From NCBI RefSeq assembly GCF_030849025.1, contig NZ_CP118224.1, forward strand, positions 3,518,501-3,582,500: a stretch of DNA of 64,000 bases. The letters run 5' to 3'. Made by a program: the position numbers and the translations under genes. How positions within the stretch are numbered: the first letter of the stretch is position 1; every line of letters starts with the position of its first letter. The notes beneath the pieces were generated by a model that saw only the letters and a program-made list of their open reading frames with translations, did no database searches and was not told the DNA's origin. The DNA is from Oceanimonas pelagia. Lineage in GTDB: Bacteria; Pseudomonadota; Gammaproteobacteria; Enterobacterales; Aeromonadaceae. Below are positions 26,209 to 35,865 of the stretch, in pieces.

Positions 26209-27153
26209 ATGACCAAGTTGAGTTTTCGGCAGGTGGAAGCGTTCCGGGCCGTGATGATCGCCGGTACCACCACGGGGGCGGCCGAGTTGCTTTATATTTC
26301 CCAGCCGGCGGTGAGCCGTCTGCTCCATGATTTTGAAGCGGCGGTAAAAGTGAAATTGTTTGAGCGTCATCACAAACGGCTGGCGCCGACACCGGAGGCG
26401 CTGCTGCTGTTTGAAGAAGTCGAGCGTTCTTTTGTCGGCATTGACCGGCTGGCCAGTATGGCGGAAGAGTTACGGGACTTTCAGCGTGGCAGCCTGAAGG
26501 TGGCGGCCATGCCCGCCATTGCCCTTGGTTTTTTGCCCCGAGTGATGCAGAAATTTGGCGAGGCGCATCAGGGAGTGAGCCAGACCCTGCAGGTGCGCAG
26601 CTCCCAGCAGGTGGCCGACTGGATAGCCACCCAGCATTTTGACGTGGGTATCGGTGCCATCAATGTGGCGGATCCGGCACTGGCGGTGGAGGTGCTGGGC
26701 GAAGCGGCGCTGGTGTGTGCCCTGCCGGCCAGCCACCCGTTGGTGGAAAAGGCGGTGATCGTGCCGGAGGATCTGCGCGATCAGCCGTTTATTTCCCTGG
26801 GGCCGGAGCAGAGCGTGCGCTACAAGGTGGACGAGGCCTTTGAACAGGCCAGGGTCAGCCGCCAGCTGGTGTTTGATACTCAGCTGTCCCACGTGGCCTG
26901 CTCGTTTGTGGACGCGGGGGCGGGTGTGGCCCTGGTCGACCCCGTTACCGCGTTGCATTTTCCGTCTGCGAATCTGGTGTACCGGCCCTTTGAGCCCTGG
27001 GTGTCGTTTTCCTACCACCTGCTGTATCCGGCCCACCGGGCCCGCTCCCGGGCGACGCTGGAATTCAGCGAACTGCTGAAGCGCGAACTGACGGTGCTGA
27101 CCGAAAACGCCAATGGCCTGCTCAGGCTCAAGGGCGTGGCCGGCACGCCCTGA
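26209..27153 (+). CDS. LysR family regulator, OccR/NocR-like
   Basis: 314 residues. The N-terminal winged helix begins LSFRQVEAFRAVMIAGTTTGAAELLYISQPAVSRLLHDFE, close in form to the opine-catabolism regulators OccR and NocR. The C-terminal effector domain (about 95-300) contains the usual alternating strands, e.g. LKVAAMPAIALGFLP. It is divergent from the TRAP/dehydrogenase operon, so it most likely activates that operon when the transported substrate is present. Assignment to the opine group is from memory of the family pattern. Confidence 0.92.
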   Translation: MTKLSFRQVEAFRAVMIAGTTTGAAELLYISQPAVSRLLHDFEAAVKVKLFERHHKRLAPTPEALLLFEEVERSFVGIDRLASMAEELRDFQRGSLKVAAMPAIALGFLPRVMQKFGEAHQGVSQTLQVRSSQQVADWIATQHFDVGIGAINVADPALAVEVLGEAALVCALPASHPLVEKAVIVPEDLRDQPFISLGPEQSVRYKVDEAFEQARVSRQLVFDTQLSHVACSFVDAGAGVALVDPVTALHFPSANLVYRPFEPWVSFSYHLLYPAHRARSRATLEFSELLKRELTVLTENANGLLRLKGVAGTP

Positions 27154-27159
27154 CGCCCC

Positions 27160-29451
27160 TTACAGAATGCGGGGGCTCGCCTGTTTGCGGATCAGCACCG
27201 CCACCGACTTGGAGGTGGGAGTGTGGCTGTCGTCGCCGGTGCTGTGCAGGGGCACCAGCGGGTTGGTCTCCGGGTAATAGGCGGCCACGTTGCCGGCGGG
27301 AATGTCATAGGCCACCACACGAAAGCCAGCCACCTTGCGCTCCTTCCCGTCATGCCAGAGCGAGATCATCTCCACCAGATCGCCTTCGTTCAGTCCACGT
27401 CGGTCAATCTCATCCGGATGCATAAACAGCACCATGCGCTGGCCATACACCCCGCGGTAACGGTCGTCCATGCCATAGATGGTGGTGTTGTACTGATCGT
27501 GAGAGCGCAGCGTCTGCAGAACGGACACCGGCTCGCCGTTGGCTTCGGCGGGCAGCAGTGCTTCAGGAAGGGGCTCGGCGGCAAAGCCGGCCTTGCCGGT
27601 GGCGGTGCGCCAATGGTGTTCGGCGGCACTGTTGCCGAGATAAAAGCCGCCGGGTTGCTGCAGCCGTTCATTGAAGCGCTCAAAGCCCGGCAGGGTGGCG
27701 GCCATATGATCGCGAATGCGGTGGTAATCGTCGGCCAGGGCCAGCCAGTCAACCGGCTTGCTGCCCAGGGTGGCCTGGGCCATGCCGGCGATAATGGCGG
27801 TTTCCGAACGCTGGTGCGGGCTGTTGGGTTTTCCCACGCCCTGAGAGGCGTGCACCATGCTGAAGGAGTCTTCCACCGTCACAAACTGCGGCCCGCTGGC
27901 CTGCACATCGGTCTCGGTGCGGCCCAGGCAGGGCAAAATCAGCGCCTCTTTGCCCGCCATCAGGTGGCTGCGGTTGAGCTTGGTGCTGATCTGTACCGTC
28001 AGCTCGCAGTTGGCCAGGGCTTCGGCGGTAACGTGGCTGTCGGGGGCGGCGGCGGCAATATTGCCCCCCAGGGCGATAAACACCCGTGAGCGGCCGTCGA
28101 GCATGGCCTGAATGGCGGCCACGGCGTTGTGGCCCGGCCGGCGCGGCATGGGGATATGGAAATGACGCTCCAGCCGGTCGAGAAAGGCCGCATCCGGTTG
28201 TTCGTTGATGCCCACGGTGCGGTTGCCCTGCACATTGCTGTGGCCCCGTACCGGGCACAGGCCGGCACCGGGCTTGCCAATCTGGCCGCGCAACAGCTGC
28301 AGGTTCACCATTTCCCGAATGGTGGCCACCGAGTGCTTGTGCTGGGTAATGCCCATGGCCCAGGTGCAGATCACCCGTTCGGCACTGGCATAGACTTCCG
28401 CCGCCTGCCGAATCTGTTCCCGGCGCAGGCCCGACTGTTGCTCTATCTGCTGCCAGGGCGTGGCCGCCACGACCGCCATGTAGTCGTCCAGGCCCTGGGT
28501 ATGTTCGGCAATAAAGTCCCGATCCAGCAGCCCCGGCTCGCCGCGCTGCAGGGCTGCGGCGTCCCATTCCAGCACCAGCTTGGCCATGCCCCGCACCGCC
28601 GCCATATCGCCACCCAGGCGCGGGCTCAGATACAGGCTGGAAATGCGCGAGTCTTTGGGGGTCAGCATTTCCAGCGGACTTTGCGGATCGGCAAAGCGCT
28701 CCAGCCCCCGCTCCTTCAGGTTGTTAAAGGTGACGATGGCGGCACCCCGGCGAGCGGCATGGCGCAGGCTGTGCAGCATGCGGGGGTGGTTGGTGCCCGG
28801 ATTCTGGCCAAAGGCAAAGATGGCATCGGCACGCTCAAAGTCCTGCAGGGTCACCGTGCCCTTGCCCACGCCAATGGCCCGGGTCAGGGCCACGCCGCTG
28901 GCCTCGTGGCAGAGGTTGGAGCAGTCGGGGAAGTTGTTGGTGCCAACCGCCCGGCCAAACAGCTGATACAGGTAGGCGGCCTCGTTGCTGGCCCGGCCCG
29001 AGGTGTACAGCTCCAGCCGATCCGGGTGGTCCAGCCCGTTGAGATGGCGGGCGATCAGCGCAAAGGCGTCGTCCCAGGAGATGGGCTCATAGTGGTCGCT
29101 GTCCCGGTTCAGGTACATGGGCTGTTCAATGCGGCCCTGATATTCCAGAAAATAGTCGCTCTGCCGGCGCAGTTGACTCACCGCGTGCTGCTTGAAGAAG
29201 GCGGGAGTGACCCGGCGGCTGGTGGCTTCCCAGCTGATCGCCTTGGCGCCATTCTCGCAAAAGGAAAAATGCTTGCCCTGCTCGTCACCCCAGGCGCAGC
29301 CGGGGCAGTCGAAGCCCTTGACCTGGTTGGCACGCAGCAGGTTGCGCAGGTTGGCGGCGGGCTGTTTGCTGCCCAGCACGAAACGGGTGGTGGAGGCGAG
29401 GGCGCCCCAGCCGCCGGCGGCGCCGTTATAGGCTTTGATCTTCTTGCTCAT
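27160..29451 (-). CDS. FdhF/YdeP family molybdopterin oxidoreductase
   Basis: 763 residues, typical for YdeP. A short N-terminal cluster region has Cys49, Cys52 and a third Cys about 17 residues on (GFDCPGCAWGDEQGKHFSFC). The molybdopterin domain follows, with PISWDDAFALIARHL, LYTSGRASNEAAYLYQLFGRA and the C-terminal MGDDRYRG-like cofactor-binding segment (MDDRYRGVYGQRMVLFMHPDEIDRRGL). No selenocysteine-type in-frame TGA was seen. Reaction uncertain: the family resembles formate dehydrogenase, and YdeP is linked to acid resistance in E. coli. It overlaps fdhD by 26 bp, so maturation and enzyme are co-expressed. Confidence 0.93.
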   Translation of the reverse strand: MSKKIKAYNGAAGGWGALASTTRFVLGSKQPAANLRNLLRANQVKGFDCPGCAWGDEQGKHFSFCENGAKAISWEATSRRVTPAFFKQHAVSQLRRQSDYFLEYQGRIEQPMYLNRDSDHYEPISWDDAFALIARHLNGLDHPDRLELYTSGRASNEAAYLYQLFGRAVGTNNFPDCSNLCHEASGVALTRAIGVGKGTVTLQDFERADAIFAFGQNPGTNHPRMLHSLRHAARRGAAIVTFNNLKERGLERFADPQSPLEMLTPKDSRISSLYLSPRLGGDMAAVRGMAKLVLEWDAAALQRGEPGLLDRDFIAEHTQGLDDYMAVVAATPWQQIEQQSGLRREQIRQAAEVYASAERVICTWAMGITQHKHSVATIREMVNLQLLRGQIGKPGAGLCPVRGHSNVQGNRTVGINEQPDAAFLDRLERHFHIPMPRRPGHNAVAAIQAMLDGRSRVFIALGGNIAAAAPDSHVTAEALANCELTVQISTKLNRSHLMAGKEALILPCLGRTETDVQASGPQFVTVEDSFSMVHASQGVGKPNSPHQRSETAIIAGMAQATLGSKPVDWLALADDYHRIRDHMAATLPGFERFNERLQQPGGFYLGNSAAEHHWRTATGKAGFAAEPLPEALLPAEANGEPVSVLQTLRSHDQYNTTIYGMDDRYRGVYGQRMVLFMHPDEIDRRGLNEGDLVEMISLWHDGKERKVAGFRVVAYDIPAGNVAAYYPETNPLVPLHSTGDDSHTPTSKSVAVLIRKQASPRIL

Positions 29452-30241
29452 GGTCGCATTCGGTGTGAAGGGAAACGGAATAAACCCGCGGCCCCTGCTG
29501 GCGTGGCAGGTGCAGCAGGTTCAGGCCAAGGCGCCGGGCCTGGCGCACCGCCAGGGTGGTGGGCGCGGCCAGGGTGATCAGGGTGGGCAGGCCGGCGCGC
29601 ACCATTTTCTGCACCAGCTCCACGCTGCAACGGCTGGTGATCAGCACCATGCCCGGCGTGGCCAGGGCGTGGCGATGATGCCAGCCCAGCAGTTTGTCGA
29701 GGGCATTGTGCCGGCCCACGTCTTCGCAGGAATGCTGAATGCGGCCCTCGGCGTCGGCATAAAAGGCGGCGTGCAGGGCGCCGCACGCCTGCCCCAGGGG
29801 TTGCCAGTCGCTCAGCTGGCGGCGCAGTGCCTCAACGGCGGCAAGGGCCGGCAGCGGCTGGCCGGGCAACGCGGGCAGGGCTGGCAGCGCCTGTTCCAGC
29901 GATTCGATGCCGCACAGGCCGCAGCCGGTGCGGCCCGCCAGGCTGCGCCTGTGCTCCCGCCAGCGGTAATGACTGCCGTTGGCCAGGGTGACCCGGGCCT
30001 CCAGCGCGTCTCCTGCACACTCAAACTCCAGATCGTGAATTTCCCGGTGGTGGAGAATAATGCCTTCGCTCAGCAGAAAGCCGGTGATGAAAGCCTCCAG
30101 CTGGTTGGGACTGACCATCATCACCGCATGGCTGACGCCGTTCAGTACCACGGCCAGGGGAACCTCGCTGGCCAGGGCATGGCGGTCACCCTGGGGGGTG
30201 GCGACAAATTGGTAATCGGGCAGGGTGTCGGGATCAGGCAT
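29426..30241 (-). CDS. fdhD: Formate dehydrogenase accessory sulfurtransferase FdhD
   Basis: 271 residues. The essential C-x-x-C sulfur-carrier loop is GRTGCGLCGIESLE (Cys107, Cys110). Other family parts are SEVPLAVVLNGVSHAVMMVSP near the N-terminus, CEDVGRHNALDKLLGWH, and VLITSRCSVELVQKMVRAGLPTL in the C-terminal half. FdhD moves sulfur from IscS to the molybdenum cofactor of formate dehydrogenase-type enzymes. Here its client should be the YdeP-type enzyme encoded immediately downstream. Confidence 0.96.
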   Translation of the reverse strand: MPDPDTLPDYQFVATPQGDRHALASEVPLAVVLNGVSHAVMMVSPNQLEAFITGFLLSEGIILHHREIHDLEFECAGDALEARVTLANGSHYRWREHRRSLAGRTGCGLCGIESLEQALPALPALPGQPLPALAAVEALRRQLSDWQPLGQACGALHAAFYADAEGRIQHSCEDVGRHNALDKLLGWHHRHALATPGMVLITSRCSVELVQKMVRAGLPTLITLAAPTTLAVRQARRLGLNLLHLPRQQGPRVYSVSLHTECDHEQEDQSL

Positions 30242-30382
30242 GGCGAGGGTCCGGCTGACGGTTTGGTTCCAGTGTAAAGAGCCGGGGTTGTGCTTTCTAA
30301 TTGAAAGATTTGATACTGTGATAGATATGGCTTATCGAAGAGAAACCTTTAGATTCTAATTTGTGATGAAAGGCACACCTTG

Positions 30383-31270
30383 ATGGACATCAAGCAACTG
30401 CACTATTTATGCACCCTGGCGGAGCAGCGCCATTTTGGCCGGGCGGCCCGGGCCTGCTGTGTGACCCAGCCTACCCTGTCGATGCGGCTGCGCCAGCTGG
30501 AGCAGGAGCTGGGCGTGGCCCTGGTGCGCCGGGGCCGGCAGTTTGAAGGTTTCACTCCGGAAGGCGAGCGGGTGCTGGCCCGGGCCCGCACCCTGCTCAG
30601 CCAGTATGACAACCTGCGGCTGGAAGTGGACGCCATGAAGGGCCGGCTCACCGGCACGGTGCGGCTGGGGCTGGTGCCGCTGAGCTGCATGGATCTGAGC
30701 CCGGTACTGGCCGGGCTGCGCCGGCGCCATCAGGGCGTGGGCTTTGAGATCAACGACATGACCGCCGATGCCATTCTCGACGGACTCAACCATAACACCC
30801 TCGACATTGGCGGCGGTTTTTTTGAGCCCGAGGTGCTGGCCCGTTTCGACAGCCTGGCGCTGCCCGAGCAGGGAGTGGTGCTGGCCTTTGGCCCGGACTG
30901 GAAGGCGCGGGTGCCGGCCTGCCCCCGGCCGGCGGATCTGGCCGGGCTGCCGTTATGCCTGCCCAAGCCGGGCATGTATTTTCGTCATTATCTGGACACC
31001 CAGTTTGCACGGGAAGGGCTTGCCCTTGAGCCGGTGCTGACCTCCAACTCCGTTTACCGGCTGATGCGCTGGGTGCATGCCGGTCTGGGGTGTGCTCTGG
31101 TGCCCGCCGGCAGCGTGCTGTTCAACGAGCTGCCGGGGGTGGTATGCCGCCCGGTGGCTCTGCCGCCCATGGCCCGTATCGGCGCCCTGGTGATGCGCAA
31201 TGACGGCCAGGCCAGCCTGCTGGCAAAAGGCTTTTTCGAGGTGGCCCGGGAGCTGTGGCGAGGCCGCTGA
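30383..31270 (+). CDS. LysR family transcriptional regulator
   Basis: 295 residues from ATG at 30383; the TTG just before it is ignored. The helix-turn-helix region is MDIKQLHYLCTLAEQRHFGRAARACCVTQPTLSMRLRQLEQELG. The effector domain is of the CysB/OxyR fold, with GLVPLSCMDLSPVLAGLRRRH. It is divergent from fdhD and the molybdoenzyme gene with a 141-bp AT-rich gap, so those genes are the natural target. The gap has a run of short inverted A/T stretches but no single clear operator. Confidence 0.92.
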   Translation: MDIKQLHYLCTLAEQRHFGRAARACCVTQPTLSMRLRQLEQELGVALVRRGRQFEGFTPEGERVLARARTLLSQYDNLRLEVDAMKGRLTGTVRLGLVPLSCMDLSPVLAGLRRRHQGVGFEINDMTADAILDGLNHNTLDIGGGFFEPEVLARFDSLALPEQGVVLAFGPDWKARVPACPRPADLAGLPLCLPKPGMYFRHYLDTQFAREGLALEPVLTSNSVYRLMRWVHAGLGCALVPAGSVLFNELPGVVCRPVALPPMARIGALVMRNDGQASLLAKGFFEVARELWRGR

Positions 31271-31387
31271 CACAGCGCGTCCCCGACCTGGCTGTTCTAT
31301 GCTTGAATTTTAATTGCCGCCATTACACCGAGGCGGGCAGTGGACCCAGGCGCTCGTTCAGGGCGAATTATCAGGACAAACAACAGC

Positions 31388-33889
31388 ATGCGAGCGCACA
31401 AAGATCAGGATGATAGCGCAGGCAAGGTGGCTGAGCTGCTCGACGGGCATGTTCGGGAGTGGCGCCAGCTGTGTGAACAGGCGGCAACAGACGCCGGCGC
31501 GGAGCGGGCCTGTTTCGTTTTTTTTCACCATCAGGCCCGGGGTGTCAGCCGCGTGCTGGGGCGCCGGCTGCGGGGCTGGCGCGAATCCCATTATCTGGCG
31601 GTGTGGCGGCAACGGGGCTTTTACTGCGGGCTGAGCGCGACCGAACTGCAGCTCGACAGCCCGGCCTGCTTTATGGCGGTGCCGGTGGTGCGGGGCAGCC
31701 AGCGCGGCCTGCTGCTGCTGGAGTTTGCCGCCCCGCCCGCGCCCCTGACCGAGGAGCGCCGGCAGCGGCTCGACACCCTGGCCCGGCACGGCGCCCTGCT
31801 GTGGCGGGAAACCGAGCTGGACGCACGCCAGCTGCAGCTGGACGAGTCGTCCGGACGCCTGCTCAGCCGGCTGAAAACCTTGTTTATGCACGTGCCCATT
31901 CTGATCAACGGCTTTAACACCCAGGGCCACTGCATATTGTGGAATGACGAGTGTGCTCGTGTGTTTGGCCGCACCTTTGACGAACTCAGGGAGCATCCGG
32001 CGCCCATTGAGCTGTTCTATCCGGATCCGGAGGAGTGCCGCCGGGTGATTGCCACCTTCAGGGAGCTGAAAGGTTCGGAGTTTCGCGAATGGCATCCGGT
32101 GGACAGCCGGGGACGCCGGCTTACCACCCTGTGGGCCAATATCATGCTGCCCAATGGCGACATGATCTGCGTGGGCCACGACATTACCGAACAGCGGGCC
32201 CTGGAAAGCCAGCAACGGCTGGCCGCCAGTGTGTTTGAGGCCAGTTACGACGGCATCATGCTGACCGATGCCGAGAACCGGGTGGTGCACATCAATCCGT
32301 CGTTTACCCGAATTACCGGCTATTCTCCCGACGACATGGTGGCGCGCGTGGCCACCCTGTTTGAGCAGGATCGCGAGGGGGCCGAGGCGCCGCCCTTGCC
32401 TGCCGGTCCCGATACGCCGGATCACTGGCAGGGTGAGTGCACCATTCGGCGGCGCAACGGCAGCCGCTGCGCCCTGTTGCTGTCGGTGTCGGTGATCCGT
32501 GACGACAAGGGCAGGGTGCAGCACCATGCCATCATTCTGACCGACATCAGTCATATCAAACGCCACGAGGCCGAGCTGCGCCAGCGCGCCCTGTATGATC
32601 CCCTGACCCGCATTCCCAACCGCCAGCTGTTCAGCGAGCTGCTGGAGCGGGCCATGGCCGCGGCCGGCCGCGGCGATACCATGCTGGCGGTATGCTACCT
32701 GGATCTGGACGGTTTCAAGCAGGTCAACGACAGCCTGGGCCATGCCGCCGGCGACCGGCTGCTGGTGGAAATGGGCCGGCGCATGGCGCTGGTGATCCGC
32801 AGTTGCGACGTGGTGGCCCGGCTGGGAGGCGACGAGTTTGCGCTGATGATCACCGGGCTGCACCAGCCGCTGGAATGCACCGAAATCCTCGATCGGGTAC
32901 TGGCCGTTATCGATACGCCGGTGCGGCTGGACGGCCACCAGGCCCGGGTAACGGCGAGCATCGGGGTAGCGGTGTATCCTCAGGATGCCGGCGATGGCCA
33001 GACCCTGCTGCGTTATGCCGACAAGGCCATGTACGAGGCCAAGAAACAGGGCAAGCACCGCCATGTGTTTTTTGAACCCGGTCTGCATTCTCAGGATCAG
33101 GAGCGCCACCGGCTTTATGAAGAATTGCACCGGGCCCTGGTGAGCGGCGAGTTTCTGCTGCACTACCAGCCCAAAATCGATCTGTTCAGCCGGCACATGA
33201 TGGGGGTGGAGGCGCTGTTGCGCTGGCAGCACCCGCACAGGGGCATGCTGACCCCGGCGGAGTTTCTGCCCGCGGTGCTCGACAGCGACATGGAGTTCGA
33301 GCTGGGCCAGTGGGTGATTCGGCGGCTGTTGCAGCAGATGACCGCCTGGCTGGAGGCCGGCCAGGACTACCATGCCAGTTTCAATGTCAGTGCCGGCCAG
33401 CTGCTGCACGACGACTTCTACTGCAATTTGAAGTATCTGCTGGGCCTGTATCCGGCGGTGGAGCCGGCCCGGCTGGAGCTGGAGTTTCAGGAAAGCGCGG
33501 TGGGCGGCGATGTGCAGCGGGTGGCCGGCGTGCTGGAGCGTTGCCGCCGGCTGGGGCTGACCATCTCTCTCGACAATTTCGGCGCCGGCCACGCCTCGCT
33601 GGTGCACCTGAACCGCCTGCCGGTGGACATCATCAAGATCGACCGCCGGTTCATTACCGATCTGCTCACCAGCCCCACCGATGCCAGCATGGTGGAAGGG
33701 GTGGTGCAGCTGGCGGCGGCGCTGCGCATGGTGGTGGTAGCGGAAGGCATGGAGCAGCCGGAGCTGGGGGAGCGGCTGCAGCAGCTGGGCTGCCATTATG
33801 TGCAGGGCTATGGCATTTCCCACCCCATGCCGGCGGACGCCATTGCCGACTGGCTGCGGGAGTGGAACCGGCAGTTGCCGTTGCAGTAA
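31388..33889 (+). CDS. PAS-PAS-GGDEF-EAL cyclic-di-GMP signalling protein
   Basis: 833 residues if ATG 31388 is used; GTG at 31340 is an alternative and neither has a good ribosome site. An N-terminal region of about 150 residues is possibly GAF-like. Two PAS domains follow (about 160-390). The GGDEF domain has intact GGDEF near residue 479, preceded by the RSCD inhibitory site (RxxD). The EAL domain has EALLRW near 607. In EAL, the normal D-D-F-G-T-G reads DNFGAG (about 729), losing one metal-binding Asp; the later EGMEQ and QGY motifs are kept. The protein is soluble, with no membrane segments. Cyclase activity is likely and phosphodiesterase activity questionable. Confidence 0.92.
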   Translation: MRAHKDQDDSAGKVAELLDGHVREWRQLCEQAATDAGAERACFVFFHHQARGVSRVLGRRLRGWRESHYLAVWRQRGFYCGLSATELQLDSPACFMAVPVVRGSQRGLLLLEFAAPPAPLTEERRQRLDTLARHGALLWRETELDARQLQLDESSGRLLSRLKTLFMHVPILINGFNTQGHCILWNDECARVFGRTFDELREHPAPIELFYPDPEECRRVIATFRELKGSEFREWHPVDSRGRRLTTLWANIMLPNGDMICVGHDITEQRALESQQRLAASVFEASYDGIMLTDAENRVVHINPSFTRITGYSPDDMVARVATLFEQDREGAEAPPLPAGPDTPDHWQGECTIRRRNGSRCALLLSVSVIRDDKGRVQHHAIILTDISHIKRHEAELRQRALYDPLTRIPNRQLFSELLERAMAAAGRGDTMLAVCYLDLDGFKQVNDSLGHAAGDRLLVEMGRRMALVIRSCDVVARLGGDEFALMITGLHQPLECTEILDRVLAVIDTPVRLDGHQARVTASIGVAVYPQDAGDGQTLLRYADKAMYEAKKQGKHRHVFFEPGLHSQDQERHRLYEELHRALVSGEFLLHYQPKIDLFSRHMMGVEALLRWQHPHRGMLTPAEFLPAVLDSDMEFELGQWVIRRLLQQMTAWLEAGQDYHASFNVSAGQLLHDDFYCNLKYLLGLYPAVEPARLELEFQESAVGGDVQRVAGVLERCRRLGLTISLDNFGAGHASLVHLNRLPVDIIKIDRRFITDLLTSPTDASMVEGVVQLAAALRMVVVAEGMEQPELGERLQQLGCHYVQGYGISHPMPADAIADWLREWNRQLPLQ

Positions 33890-33903
33890 TGCGCCCAGAC
33901 AAA

Positions 33904-33926
33904 AACCCCGGCCGAAGCCGGGGTTT
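33904..33926. terminator. Bidirectional intrinsic terminator (GGDEF-EAL gene / pckA)
   Basis: AACCCCGGC / GCCGGGGTT stem with a CGAA loop, flanked by A5 on the left and TTT on the right. It sits between convergent genes and suits both. Confidence 0.85.
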
Positions 33927-33948
33927 GTATTGACCCGAGTGGCCGGCT

Positions 33949-35562
33949 TTACAGCTGCGGGCCGGCGGCCACCAGGGCCTTGCCCTCGGCGGTGTCGGTG
34001 AACTTCTCGAAGTTGTTCACAAAGCGCTGGGCCAGGTCCTTCGCCTTGGTGTCCCAGTCGGCGGCGTCGGCATAGGTGTTGCGCGGATCCAGAATGGACT
34101 CGTCTTCCACGCCCGCCAGGCCGGTGGGAATGGCCAGGTTGAAGTAAGGCAGTTCCACAAACTCGCTGTGCTCGATGGAGCCGTCGAGAATGGCGTTGAT
34201 GATGGCGCGGGTGGCCTTGATGGAAATCCGCTTGCCGGTGCCGTTCCAGCCGGTGTTCACCAGGTAGGCTTCGGCGCCCACGGCGTCCATGCGCTTGGCC
34301 AGCACTTCGGCGTACCGGGTGGGGTGCAGGCTCAGGAAGGCGGCGCCAAAGCAGCTGGAGAAGGTGGGGGTCGGCTCGGTGATGCCGCGCTCGGTACCGG
34401 CCAGCTTGGCGGTAAAGCCGGACAGGAAGTGATACTGGGCCTGATCCCGGGTCAGCTTGGCCACCGGCGGCAGCACGCCAAAGGCGTCGGCGGTGAGGAA
34501 GATCACCTTCCTGGCGTGACCGGCCTTGGACACCGGCTTGACGATGTTGTCGATGTGGTAGATGGGATAGGAAACCCGGGTGTTCTCGGTTTTGGAGCCA
34601 TCGTCAAAGTCGACGGTGCCGTCTTCCCGCACGGTGACGTTTTCCAGCAGGGCGTCGCGGCGAATGGCGGCGTAGATCTCCGGCTCGTTTTCCTTGCTCA
34701 GCTTGATGGTCTTGGCGTAGCAGCCGCCTTCAAAGTTGAACACGCCGTCGTCGTCCCAGCCGTGCTCGTCGTCGCCGATCAGCGCGCGGTCCGGATCGGT
34801 GGACAGGGTGGTCTTGCCGGTGCCGGACAGGCCAAAGAAGATGGCCACGTCGCCGTCCTTGCCCACGTTGGCGGAGCAGTGCATGGAGGCGATGCCCTTC
34901 AGCGGCAGCAGGTAGTTCATCATGGAGAACATGCCTTTTTTCATCTCGCCGCCGTACCAGGTGCCGCCGATCAGCTGCACCCGCTCGGTGAGGTTGAAGG
35001 CCACAAAGTTCTCGCTGTTCAGGCCCTGCTCCTGCCAGTTGGGATTGGTGCACTTGGCGCCGTTCATGACCACAAAATCGGGAGTGAAGTTTTCCAGCTC
35101 GGCATCGCTCGGGCGGATAAACATGTTTTTCACAAAGTGCGCCTGCCAGGCCACCTCGGTAATGAAACGCACCGCCAGGCGGGTATCGGCATTGGCGCCG
35201 CAGAAGGTGTCGACCACAAACAGGCGCTTGCCGGACAGCTGCCGGGTGACCAGGCCCTTGAGCTGGTCCCAGGTTTCCTGGGTCATCGGCTTGTTGTCGT
35301 TCTTGCCCTGATCGGACCACCATACGGTGTCGCGGGTCACGTCGTCGCGGACGATGTATTTATCCTTGGGGGAGCGACCGGTAAAGATGCCGGTATCCAC
35401 GGCCACGGCGCCCAGGCTGGTAACCACGCCCTTCTCGAAGCCTTCCAGATCGGCGCGGGTTTCTTCTTCGAACAGCTGCTCGTAGGAAGGATTGTAAAGC
35501 ACTTCGGTGACGTCGGTAATACCGTAGCGGGACAAGCCTAGTTGTTGCGCCTTGGGCGTCAT
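33949..35562 (-). CDS. pckA: Phosphoenolpyruvate carboxykinase (ATP)
   Basis: 537 residues, the usual length. It carries [12 protein letters not shown], the PEPCK P-loop [14 protein letters not shown] (residues about 243-256), the metal and nucleotide stretch [24 protein letters not shown], and [25 protein letters not shown] near the C-terminus. It converts oxaloacetate plus ATP to phosphoenolpyruvate, the entry step of gluconeogenesis. CAGGAG precedes the ATG. It is followed on the same strand (further left) by the shared terminator; hslO lies upstream behind its own terminator, so pckA is a single-gene unit. Confidence 0.98.
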   Translation of the reverse strand: MTPKAQQLGLSRYGITDVTEVLYNPSYEQLFEEETRADLEGFEKGVVTSLGAVAVDTGIFTGRSPKDKYIVRDDVTRDTVWWSDQGKNDNKPMTQETWDQLKGLVTRQLSGKRLFVVDTFCGANADTRLAVRFITEVAWQAHFVKNMFIRPSDAELENFTPDFVVMNGAKCTNPNWQEQGLNSENFVAFNLTERVQLIGGTWYGGEMKKGMFSMMNYLLPLKGIASMHCSANVGKDGDVAIFFGLSGTGKTTLSTDPDRALIGDDEHGWDDDGVFNFEGGCYAKTIKLSKENEPEIYAAIRRDALLENVTVREDGTVDFDDGSKTENTRVSYPIYHIDNIVKPVSKAGHARKVIFLTADAFGVLPPVAKLTRDQAQYHFLSGFTAKLAGTERGITEPTPTFSSCFGAAFLSLHPTRYAEVLAKRMDAVGAEAYLVNTGWNGTGKRISIKATRAIINAILDGSIEHSEFVELPYFNLAIPTGLAGVEDESILDPRNTYADAADWDTKAKDLAQRFVNNFEKFTDTAEGKALVAAGPQL

Positions 35563-35865
35563 TGTTTACTCCTGGATTTGGTACAGAGGGGTTTGCTTGG
35601 TTATTTGAATTTTTTGAAATACGAGGATATCAAGATTTAAATATCAATTAGGGGATCTGCTTCAAAATTTATAATTTTGCGGCACGAATTAAGAGGATGT
35701 AGGTAAAAATGACGTTTTTTATGCTGTCATGGTGTTAATTTACTGTTCCTTTATTTTGCTTATCAATGAACAGGCAGGGCAAGGTGAGGGGGAGCGTAAG
35801 GGAAACGTTAAAAAATAAACCCGGGCCGGCATTGCCGGCCCGGGCAGTGATCACCAAAAACGTGA
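35563..35865. other. Gene-free AT-rich upstream region of pckA
   Basis: About 245 bp of unusually AT-rich sequence (35563-35807) with no coding frame, then the hslO terminator. It includes short palindromic A/T runs such as AAATTTATAATTT around 35662. It is most likely the regulated promoter of pckA; no specific operator could be assigned. Confidence 0.45.
35808..35844 (-). terminator. Intrinsic terminator of the hslR-hslO operon
   Basis: An 11-bp perfect stem CCCGGGCCGGC / GCCGGCCCGGG with a 3-nt loop, followed on the minus strand by a T-rich tail (TTTATTTTTT). Confidence 0.9.

Noticed and set aside
27160-29451. Selenocysteine codon in the formate-dehydrogenase-like gene
   Set aside because: No in-frame TGA occurs; the frame is open throughout, and the YdeP family normally lacks selenocysteine.
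31358-33823. An 821-residue frame antisense to the GGDEF-EAL gene
   Set aside because: The composition is a mirror of the coding strand, with no domain and no start signal.
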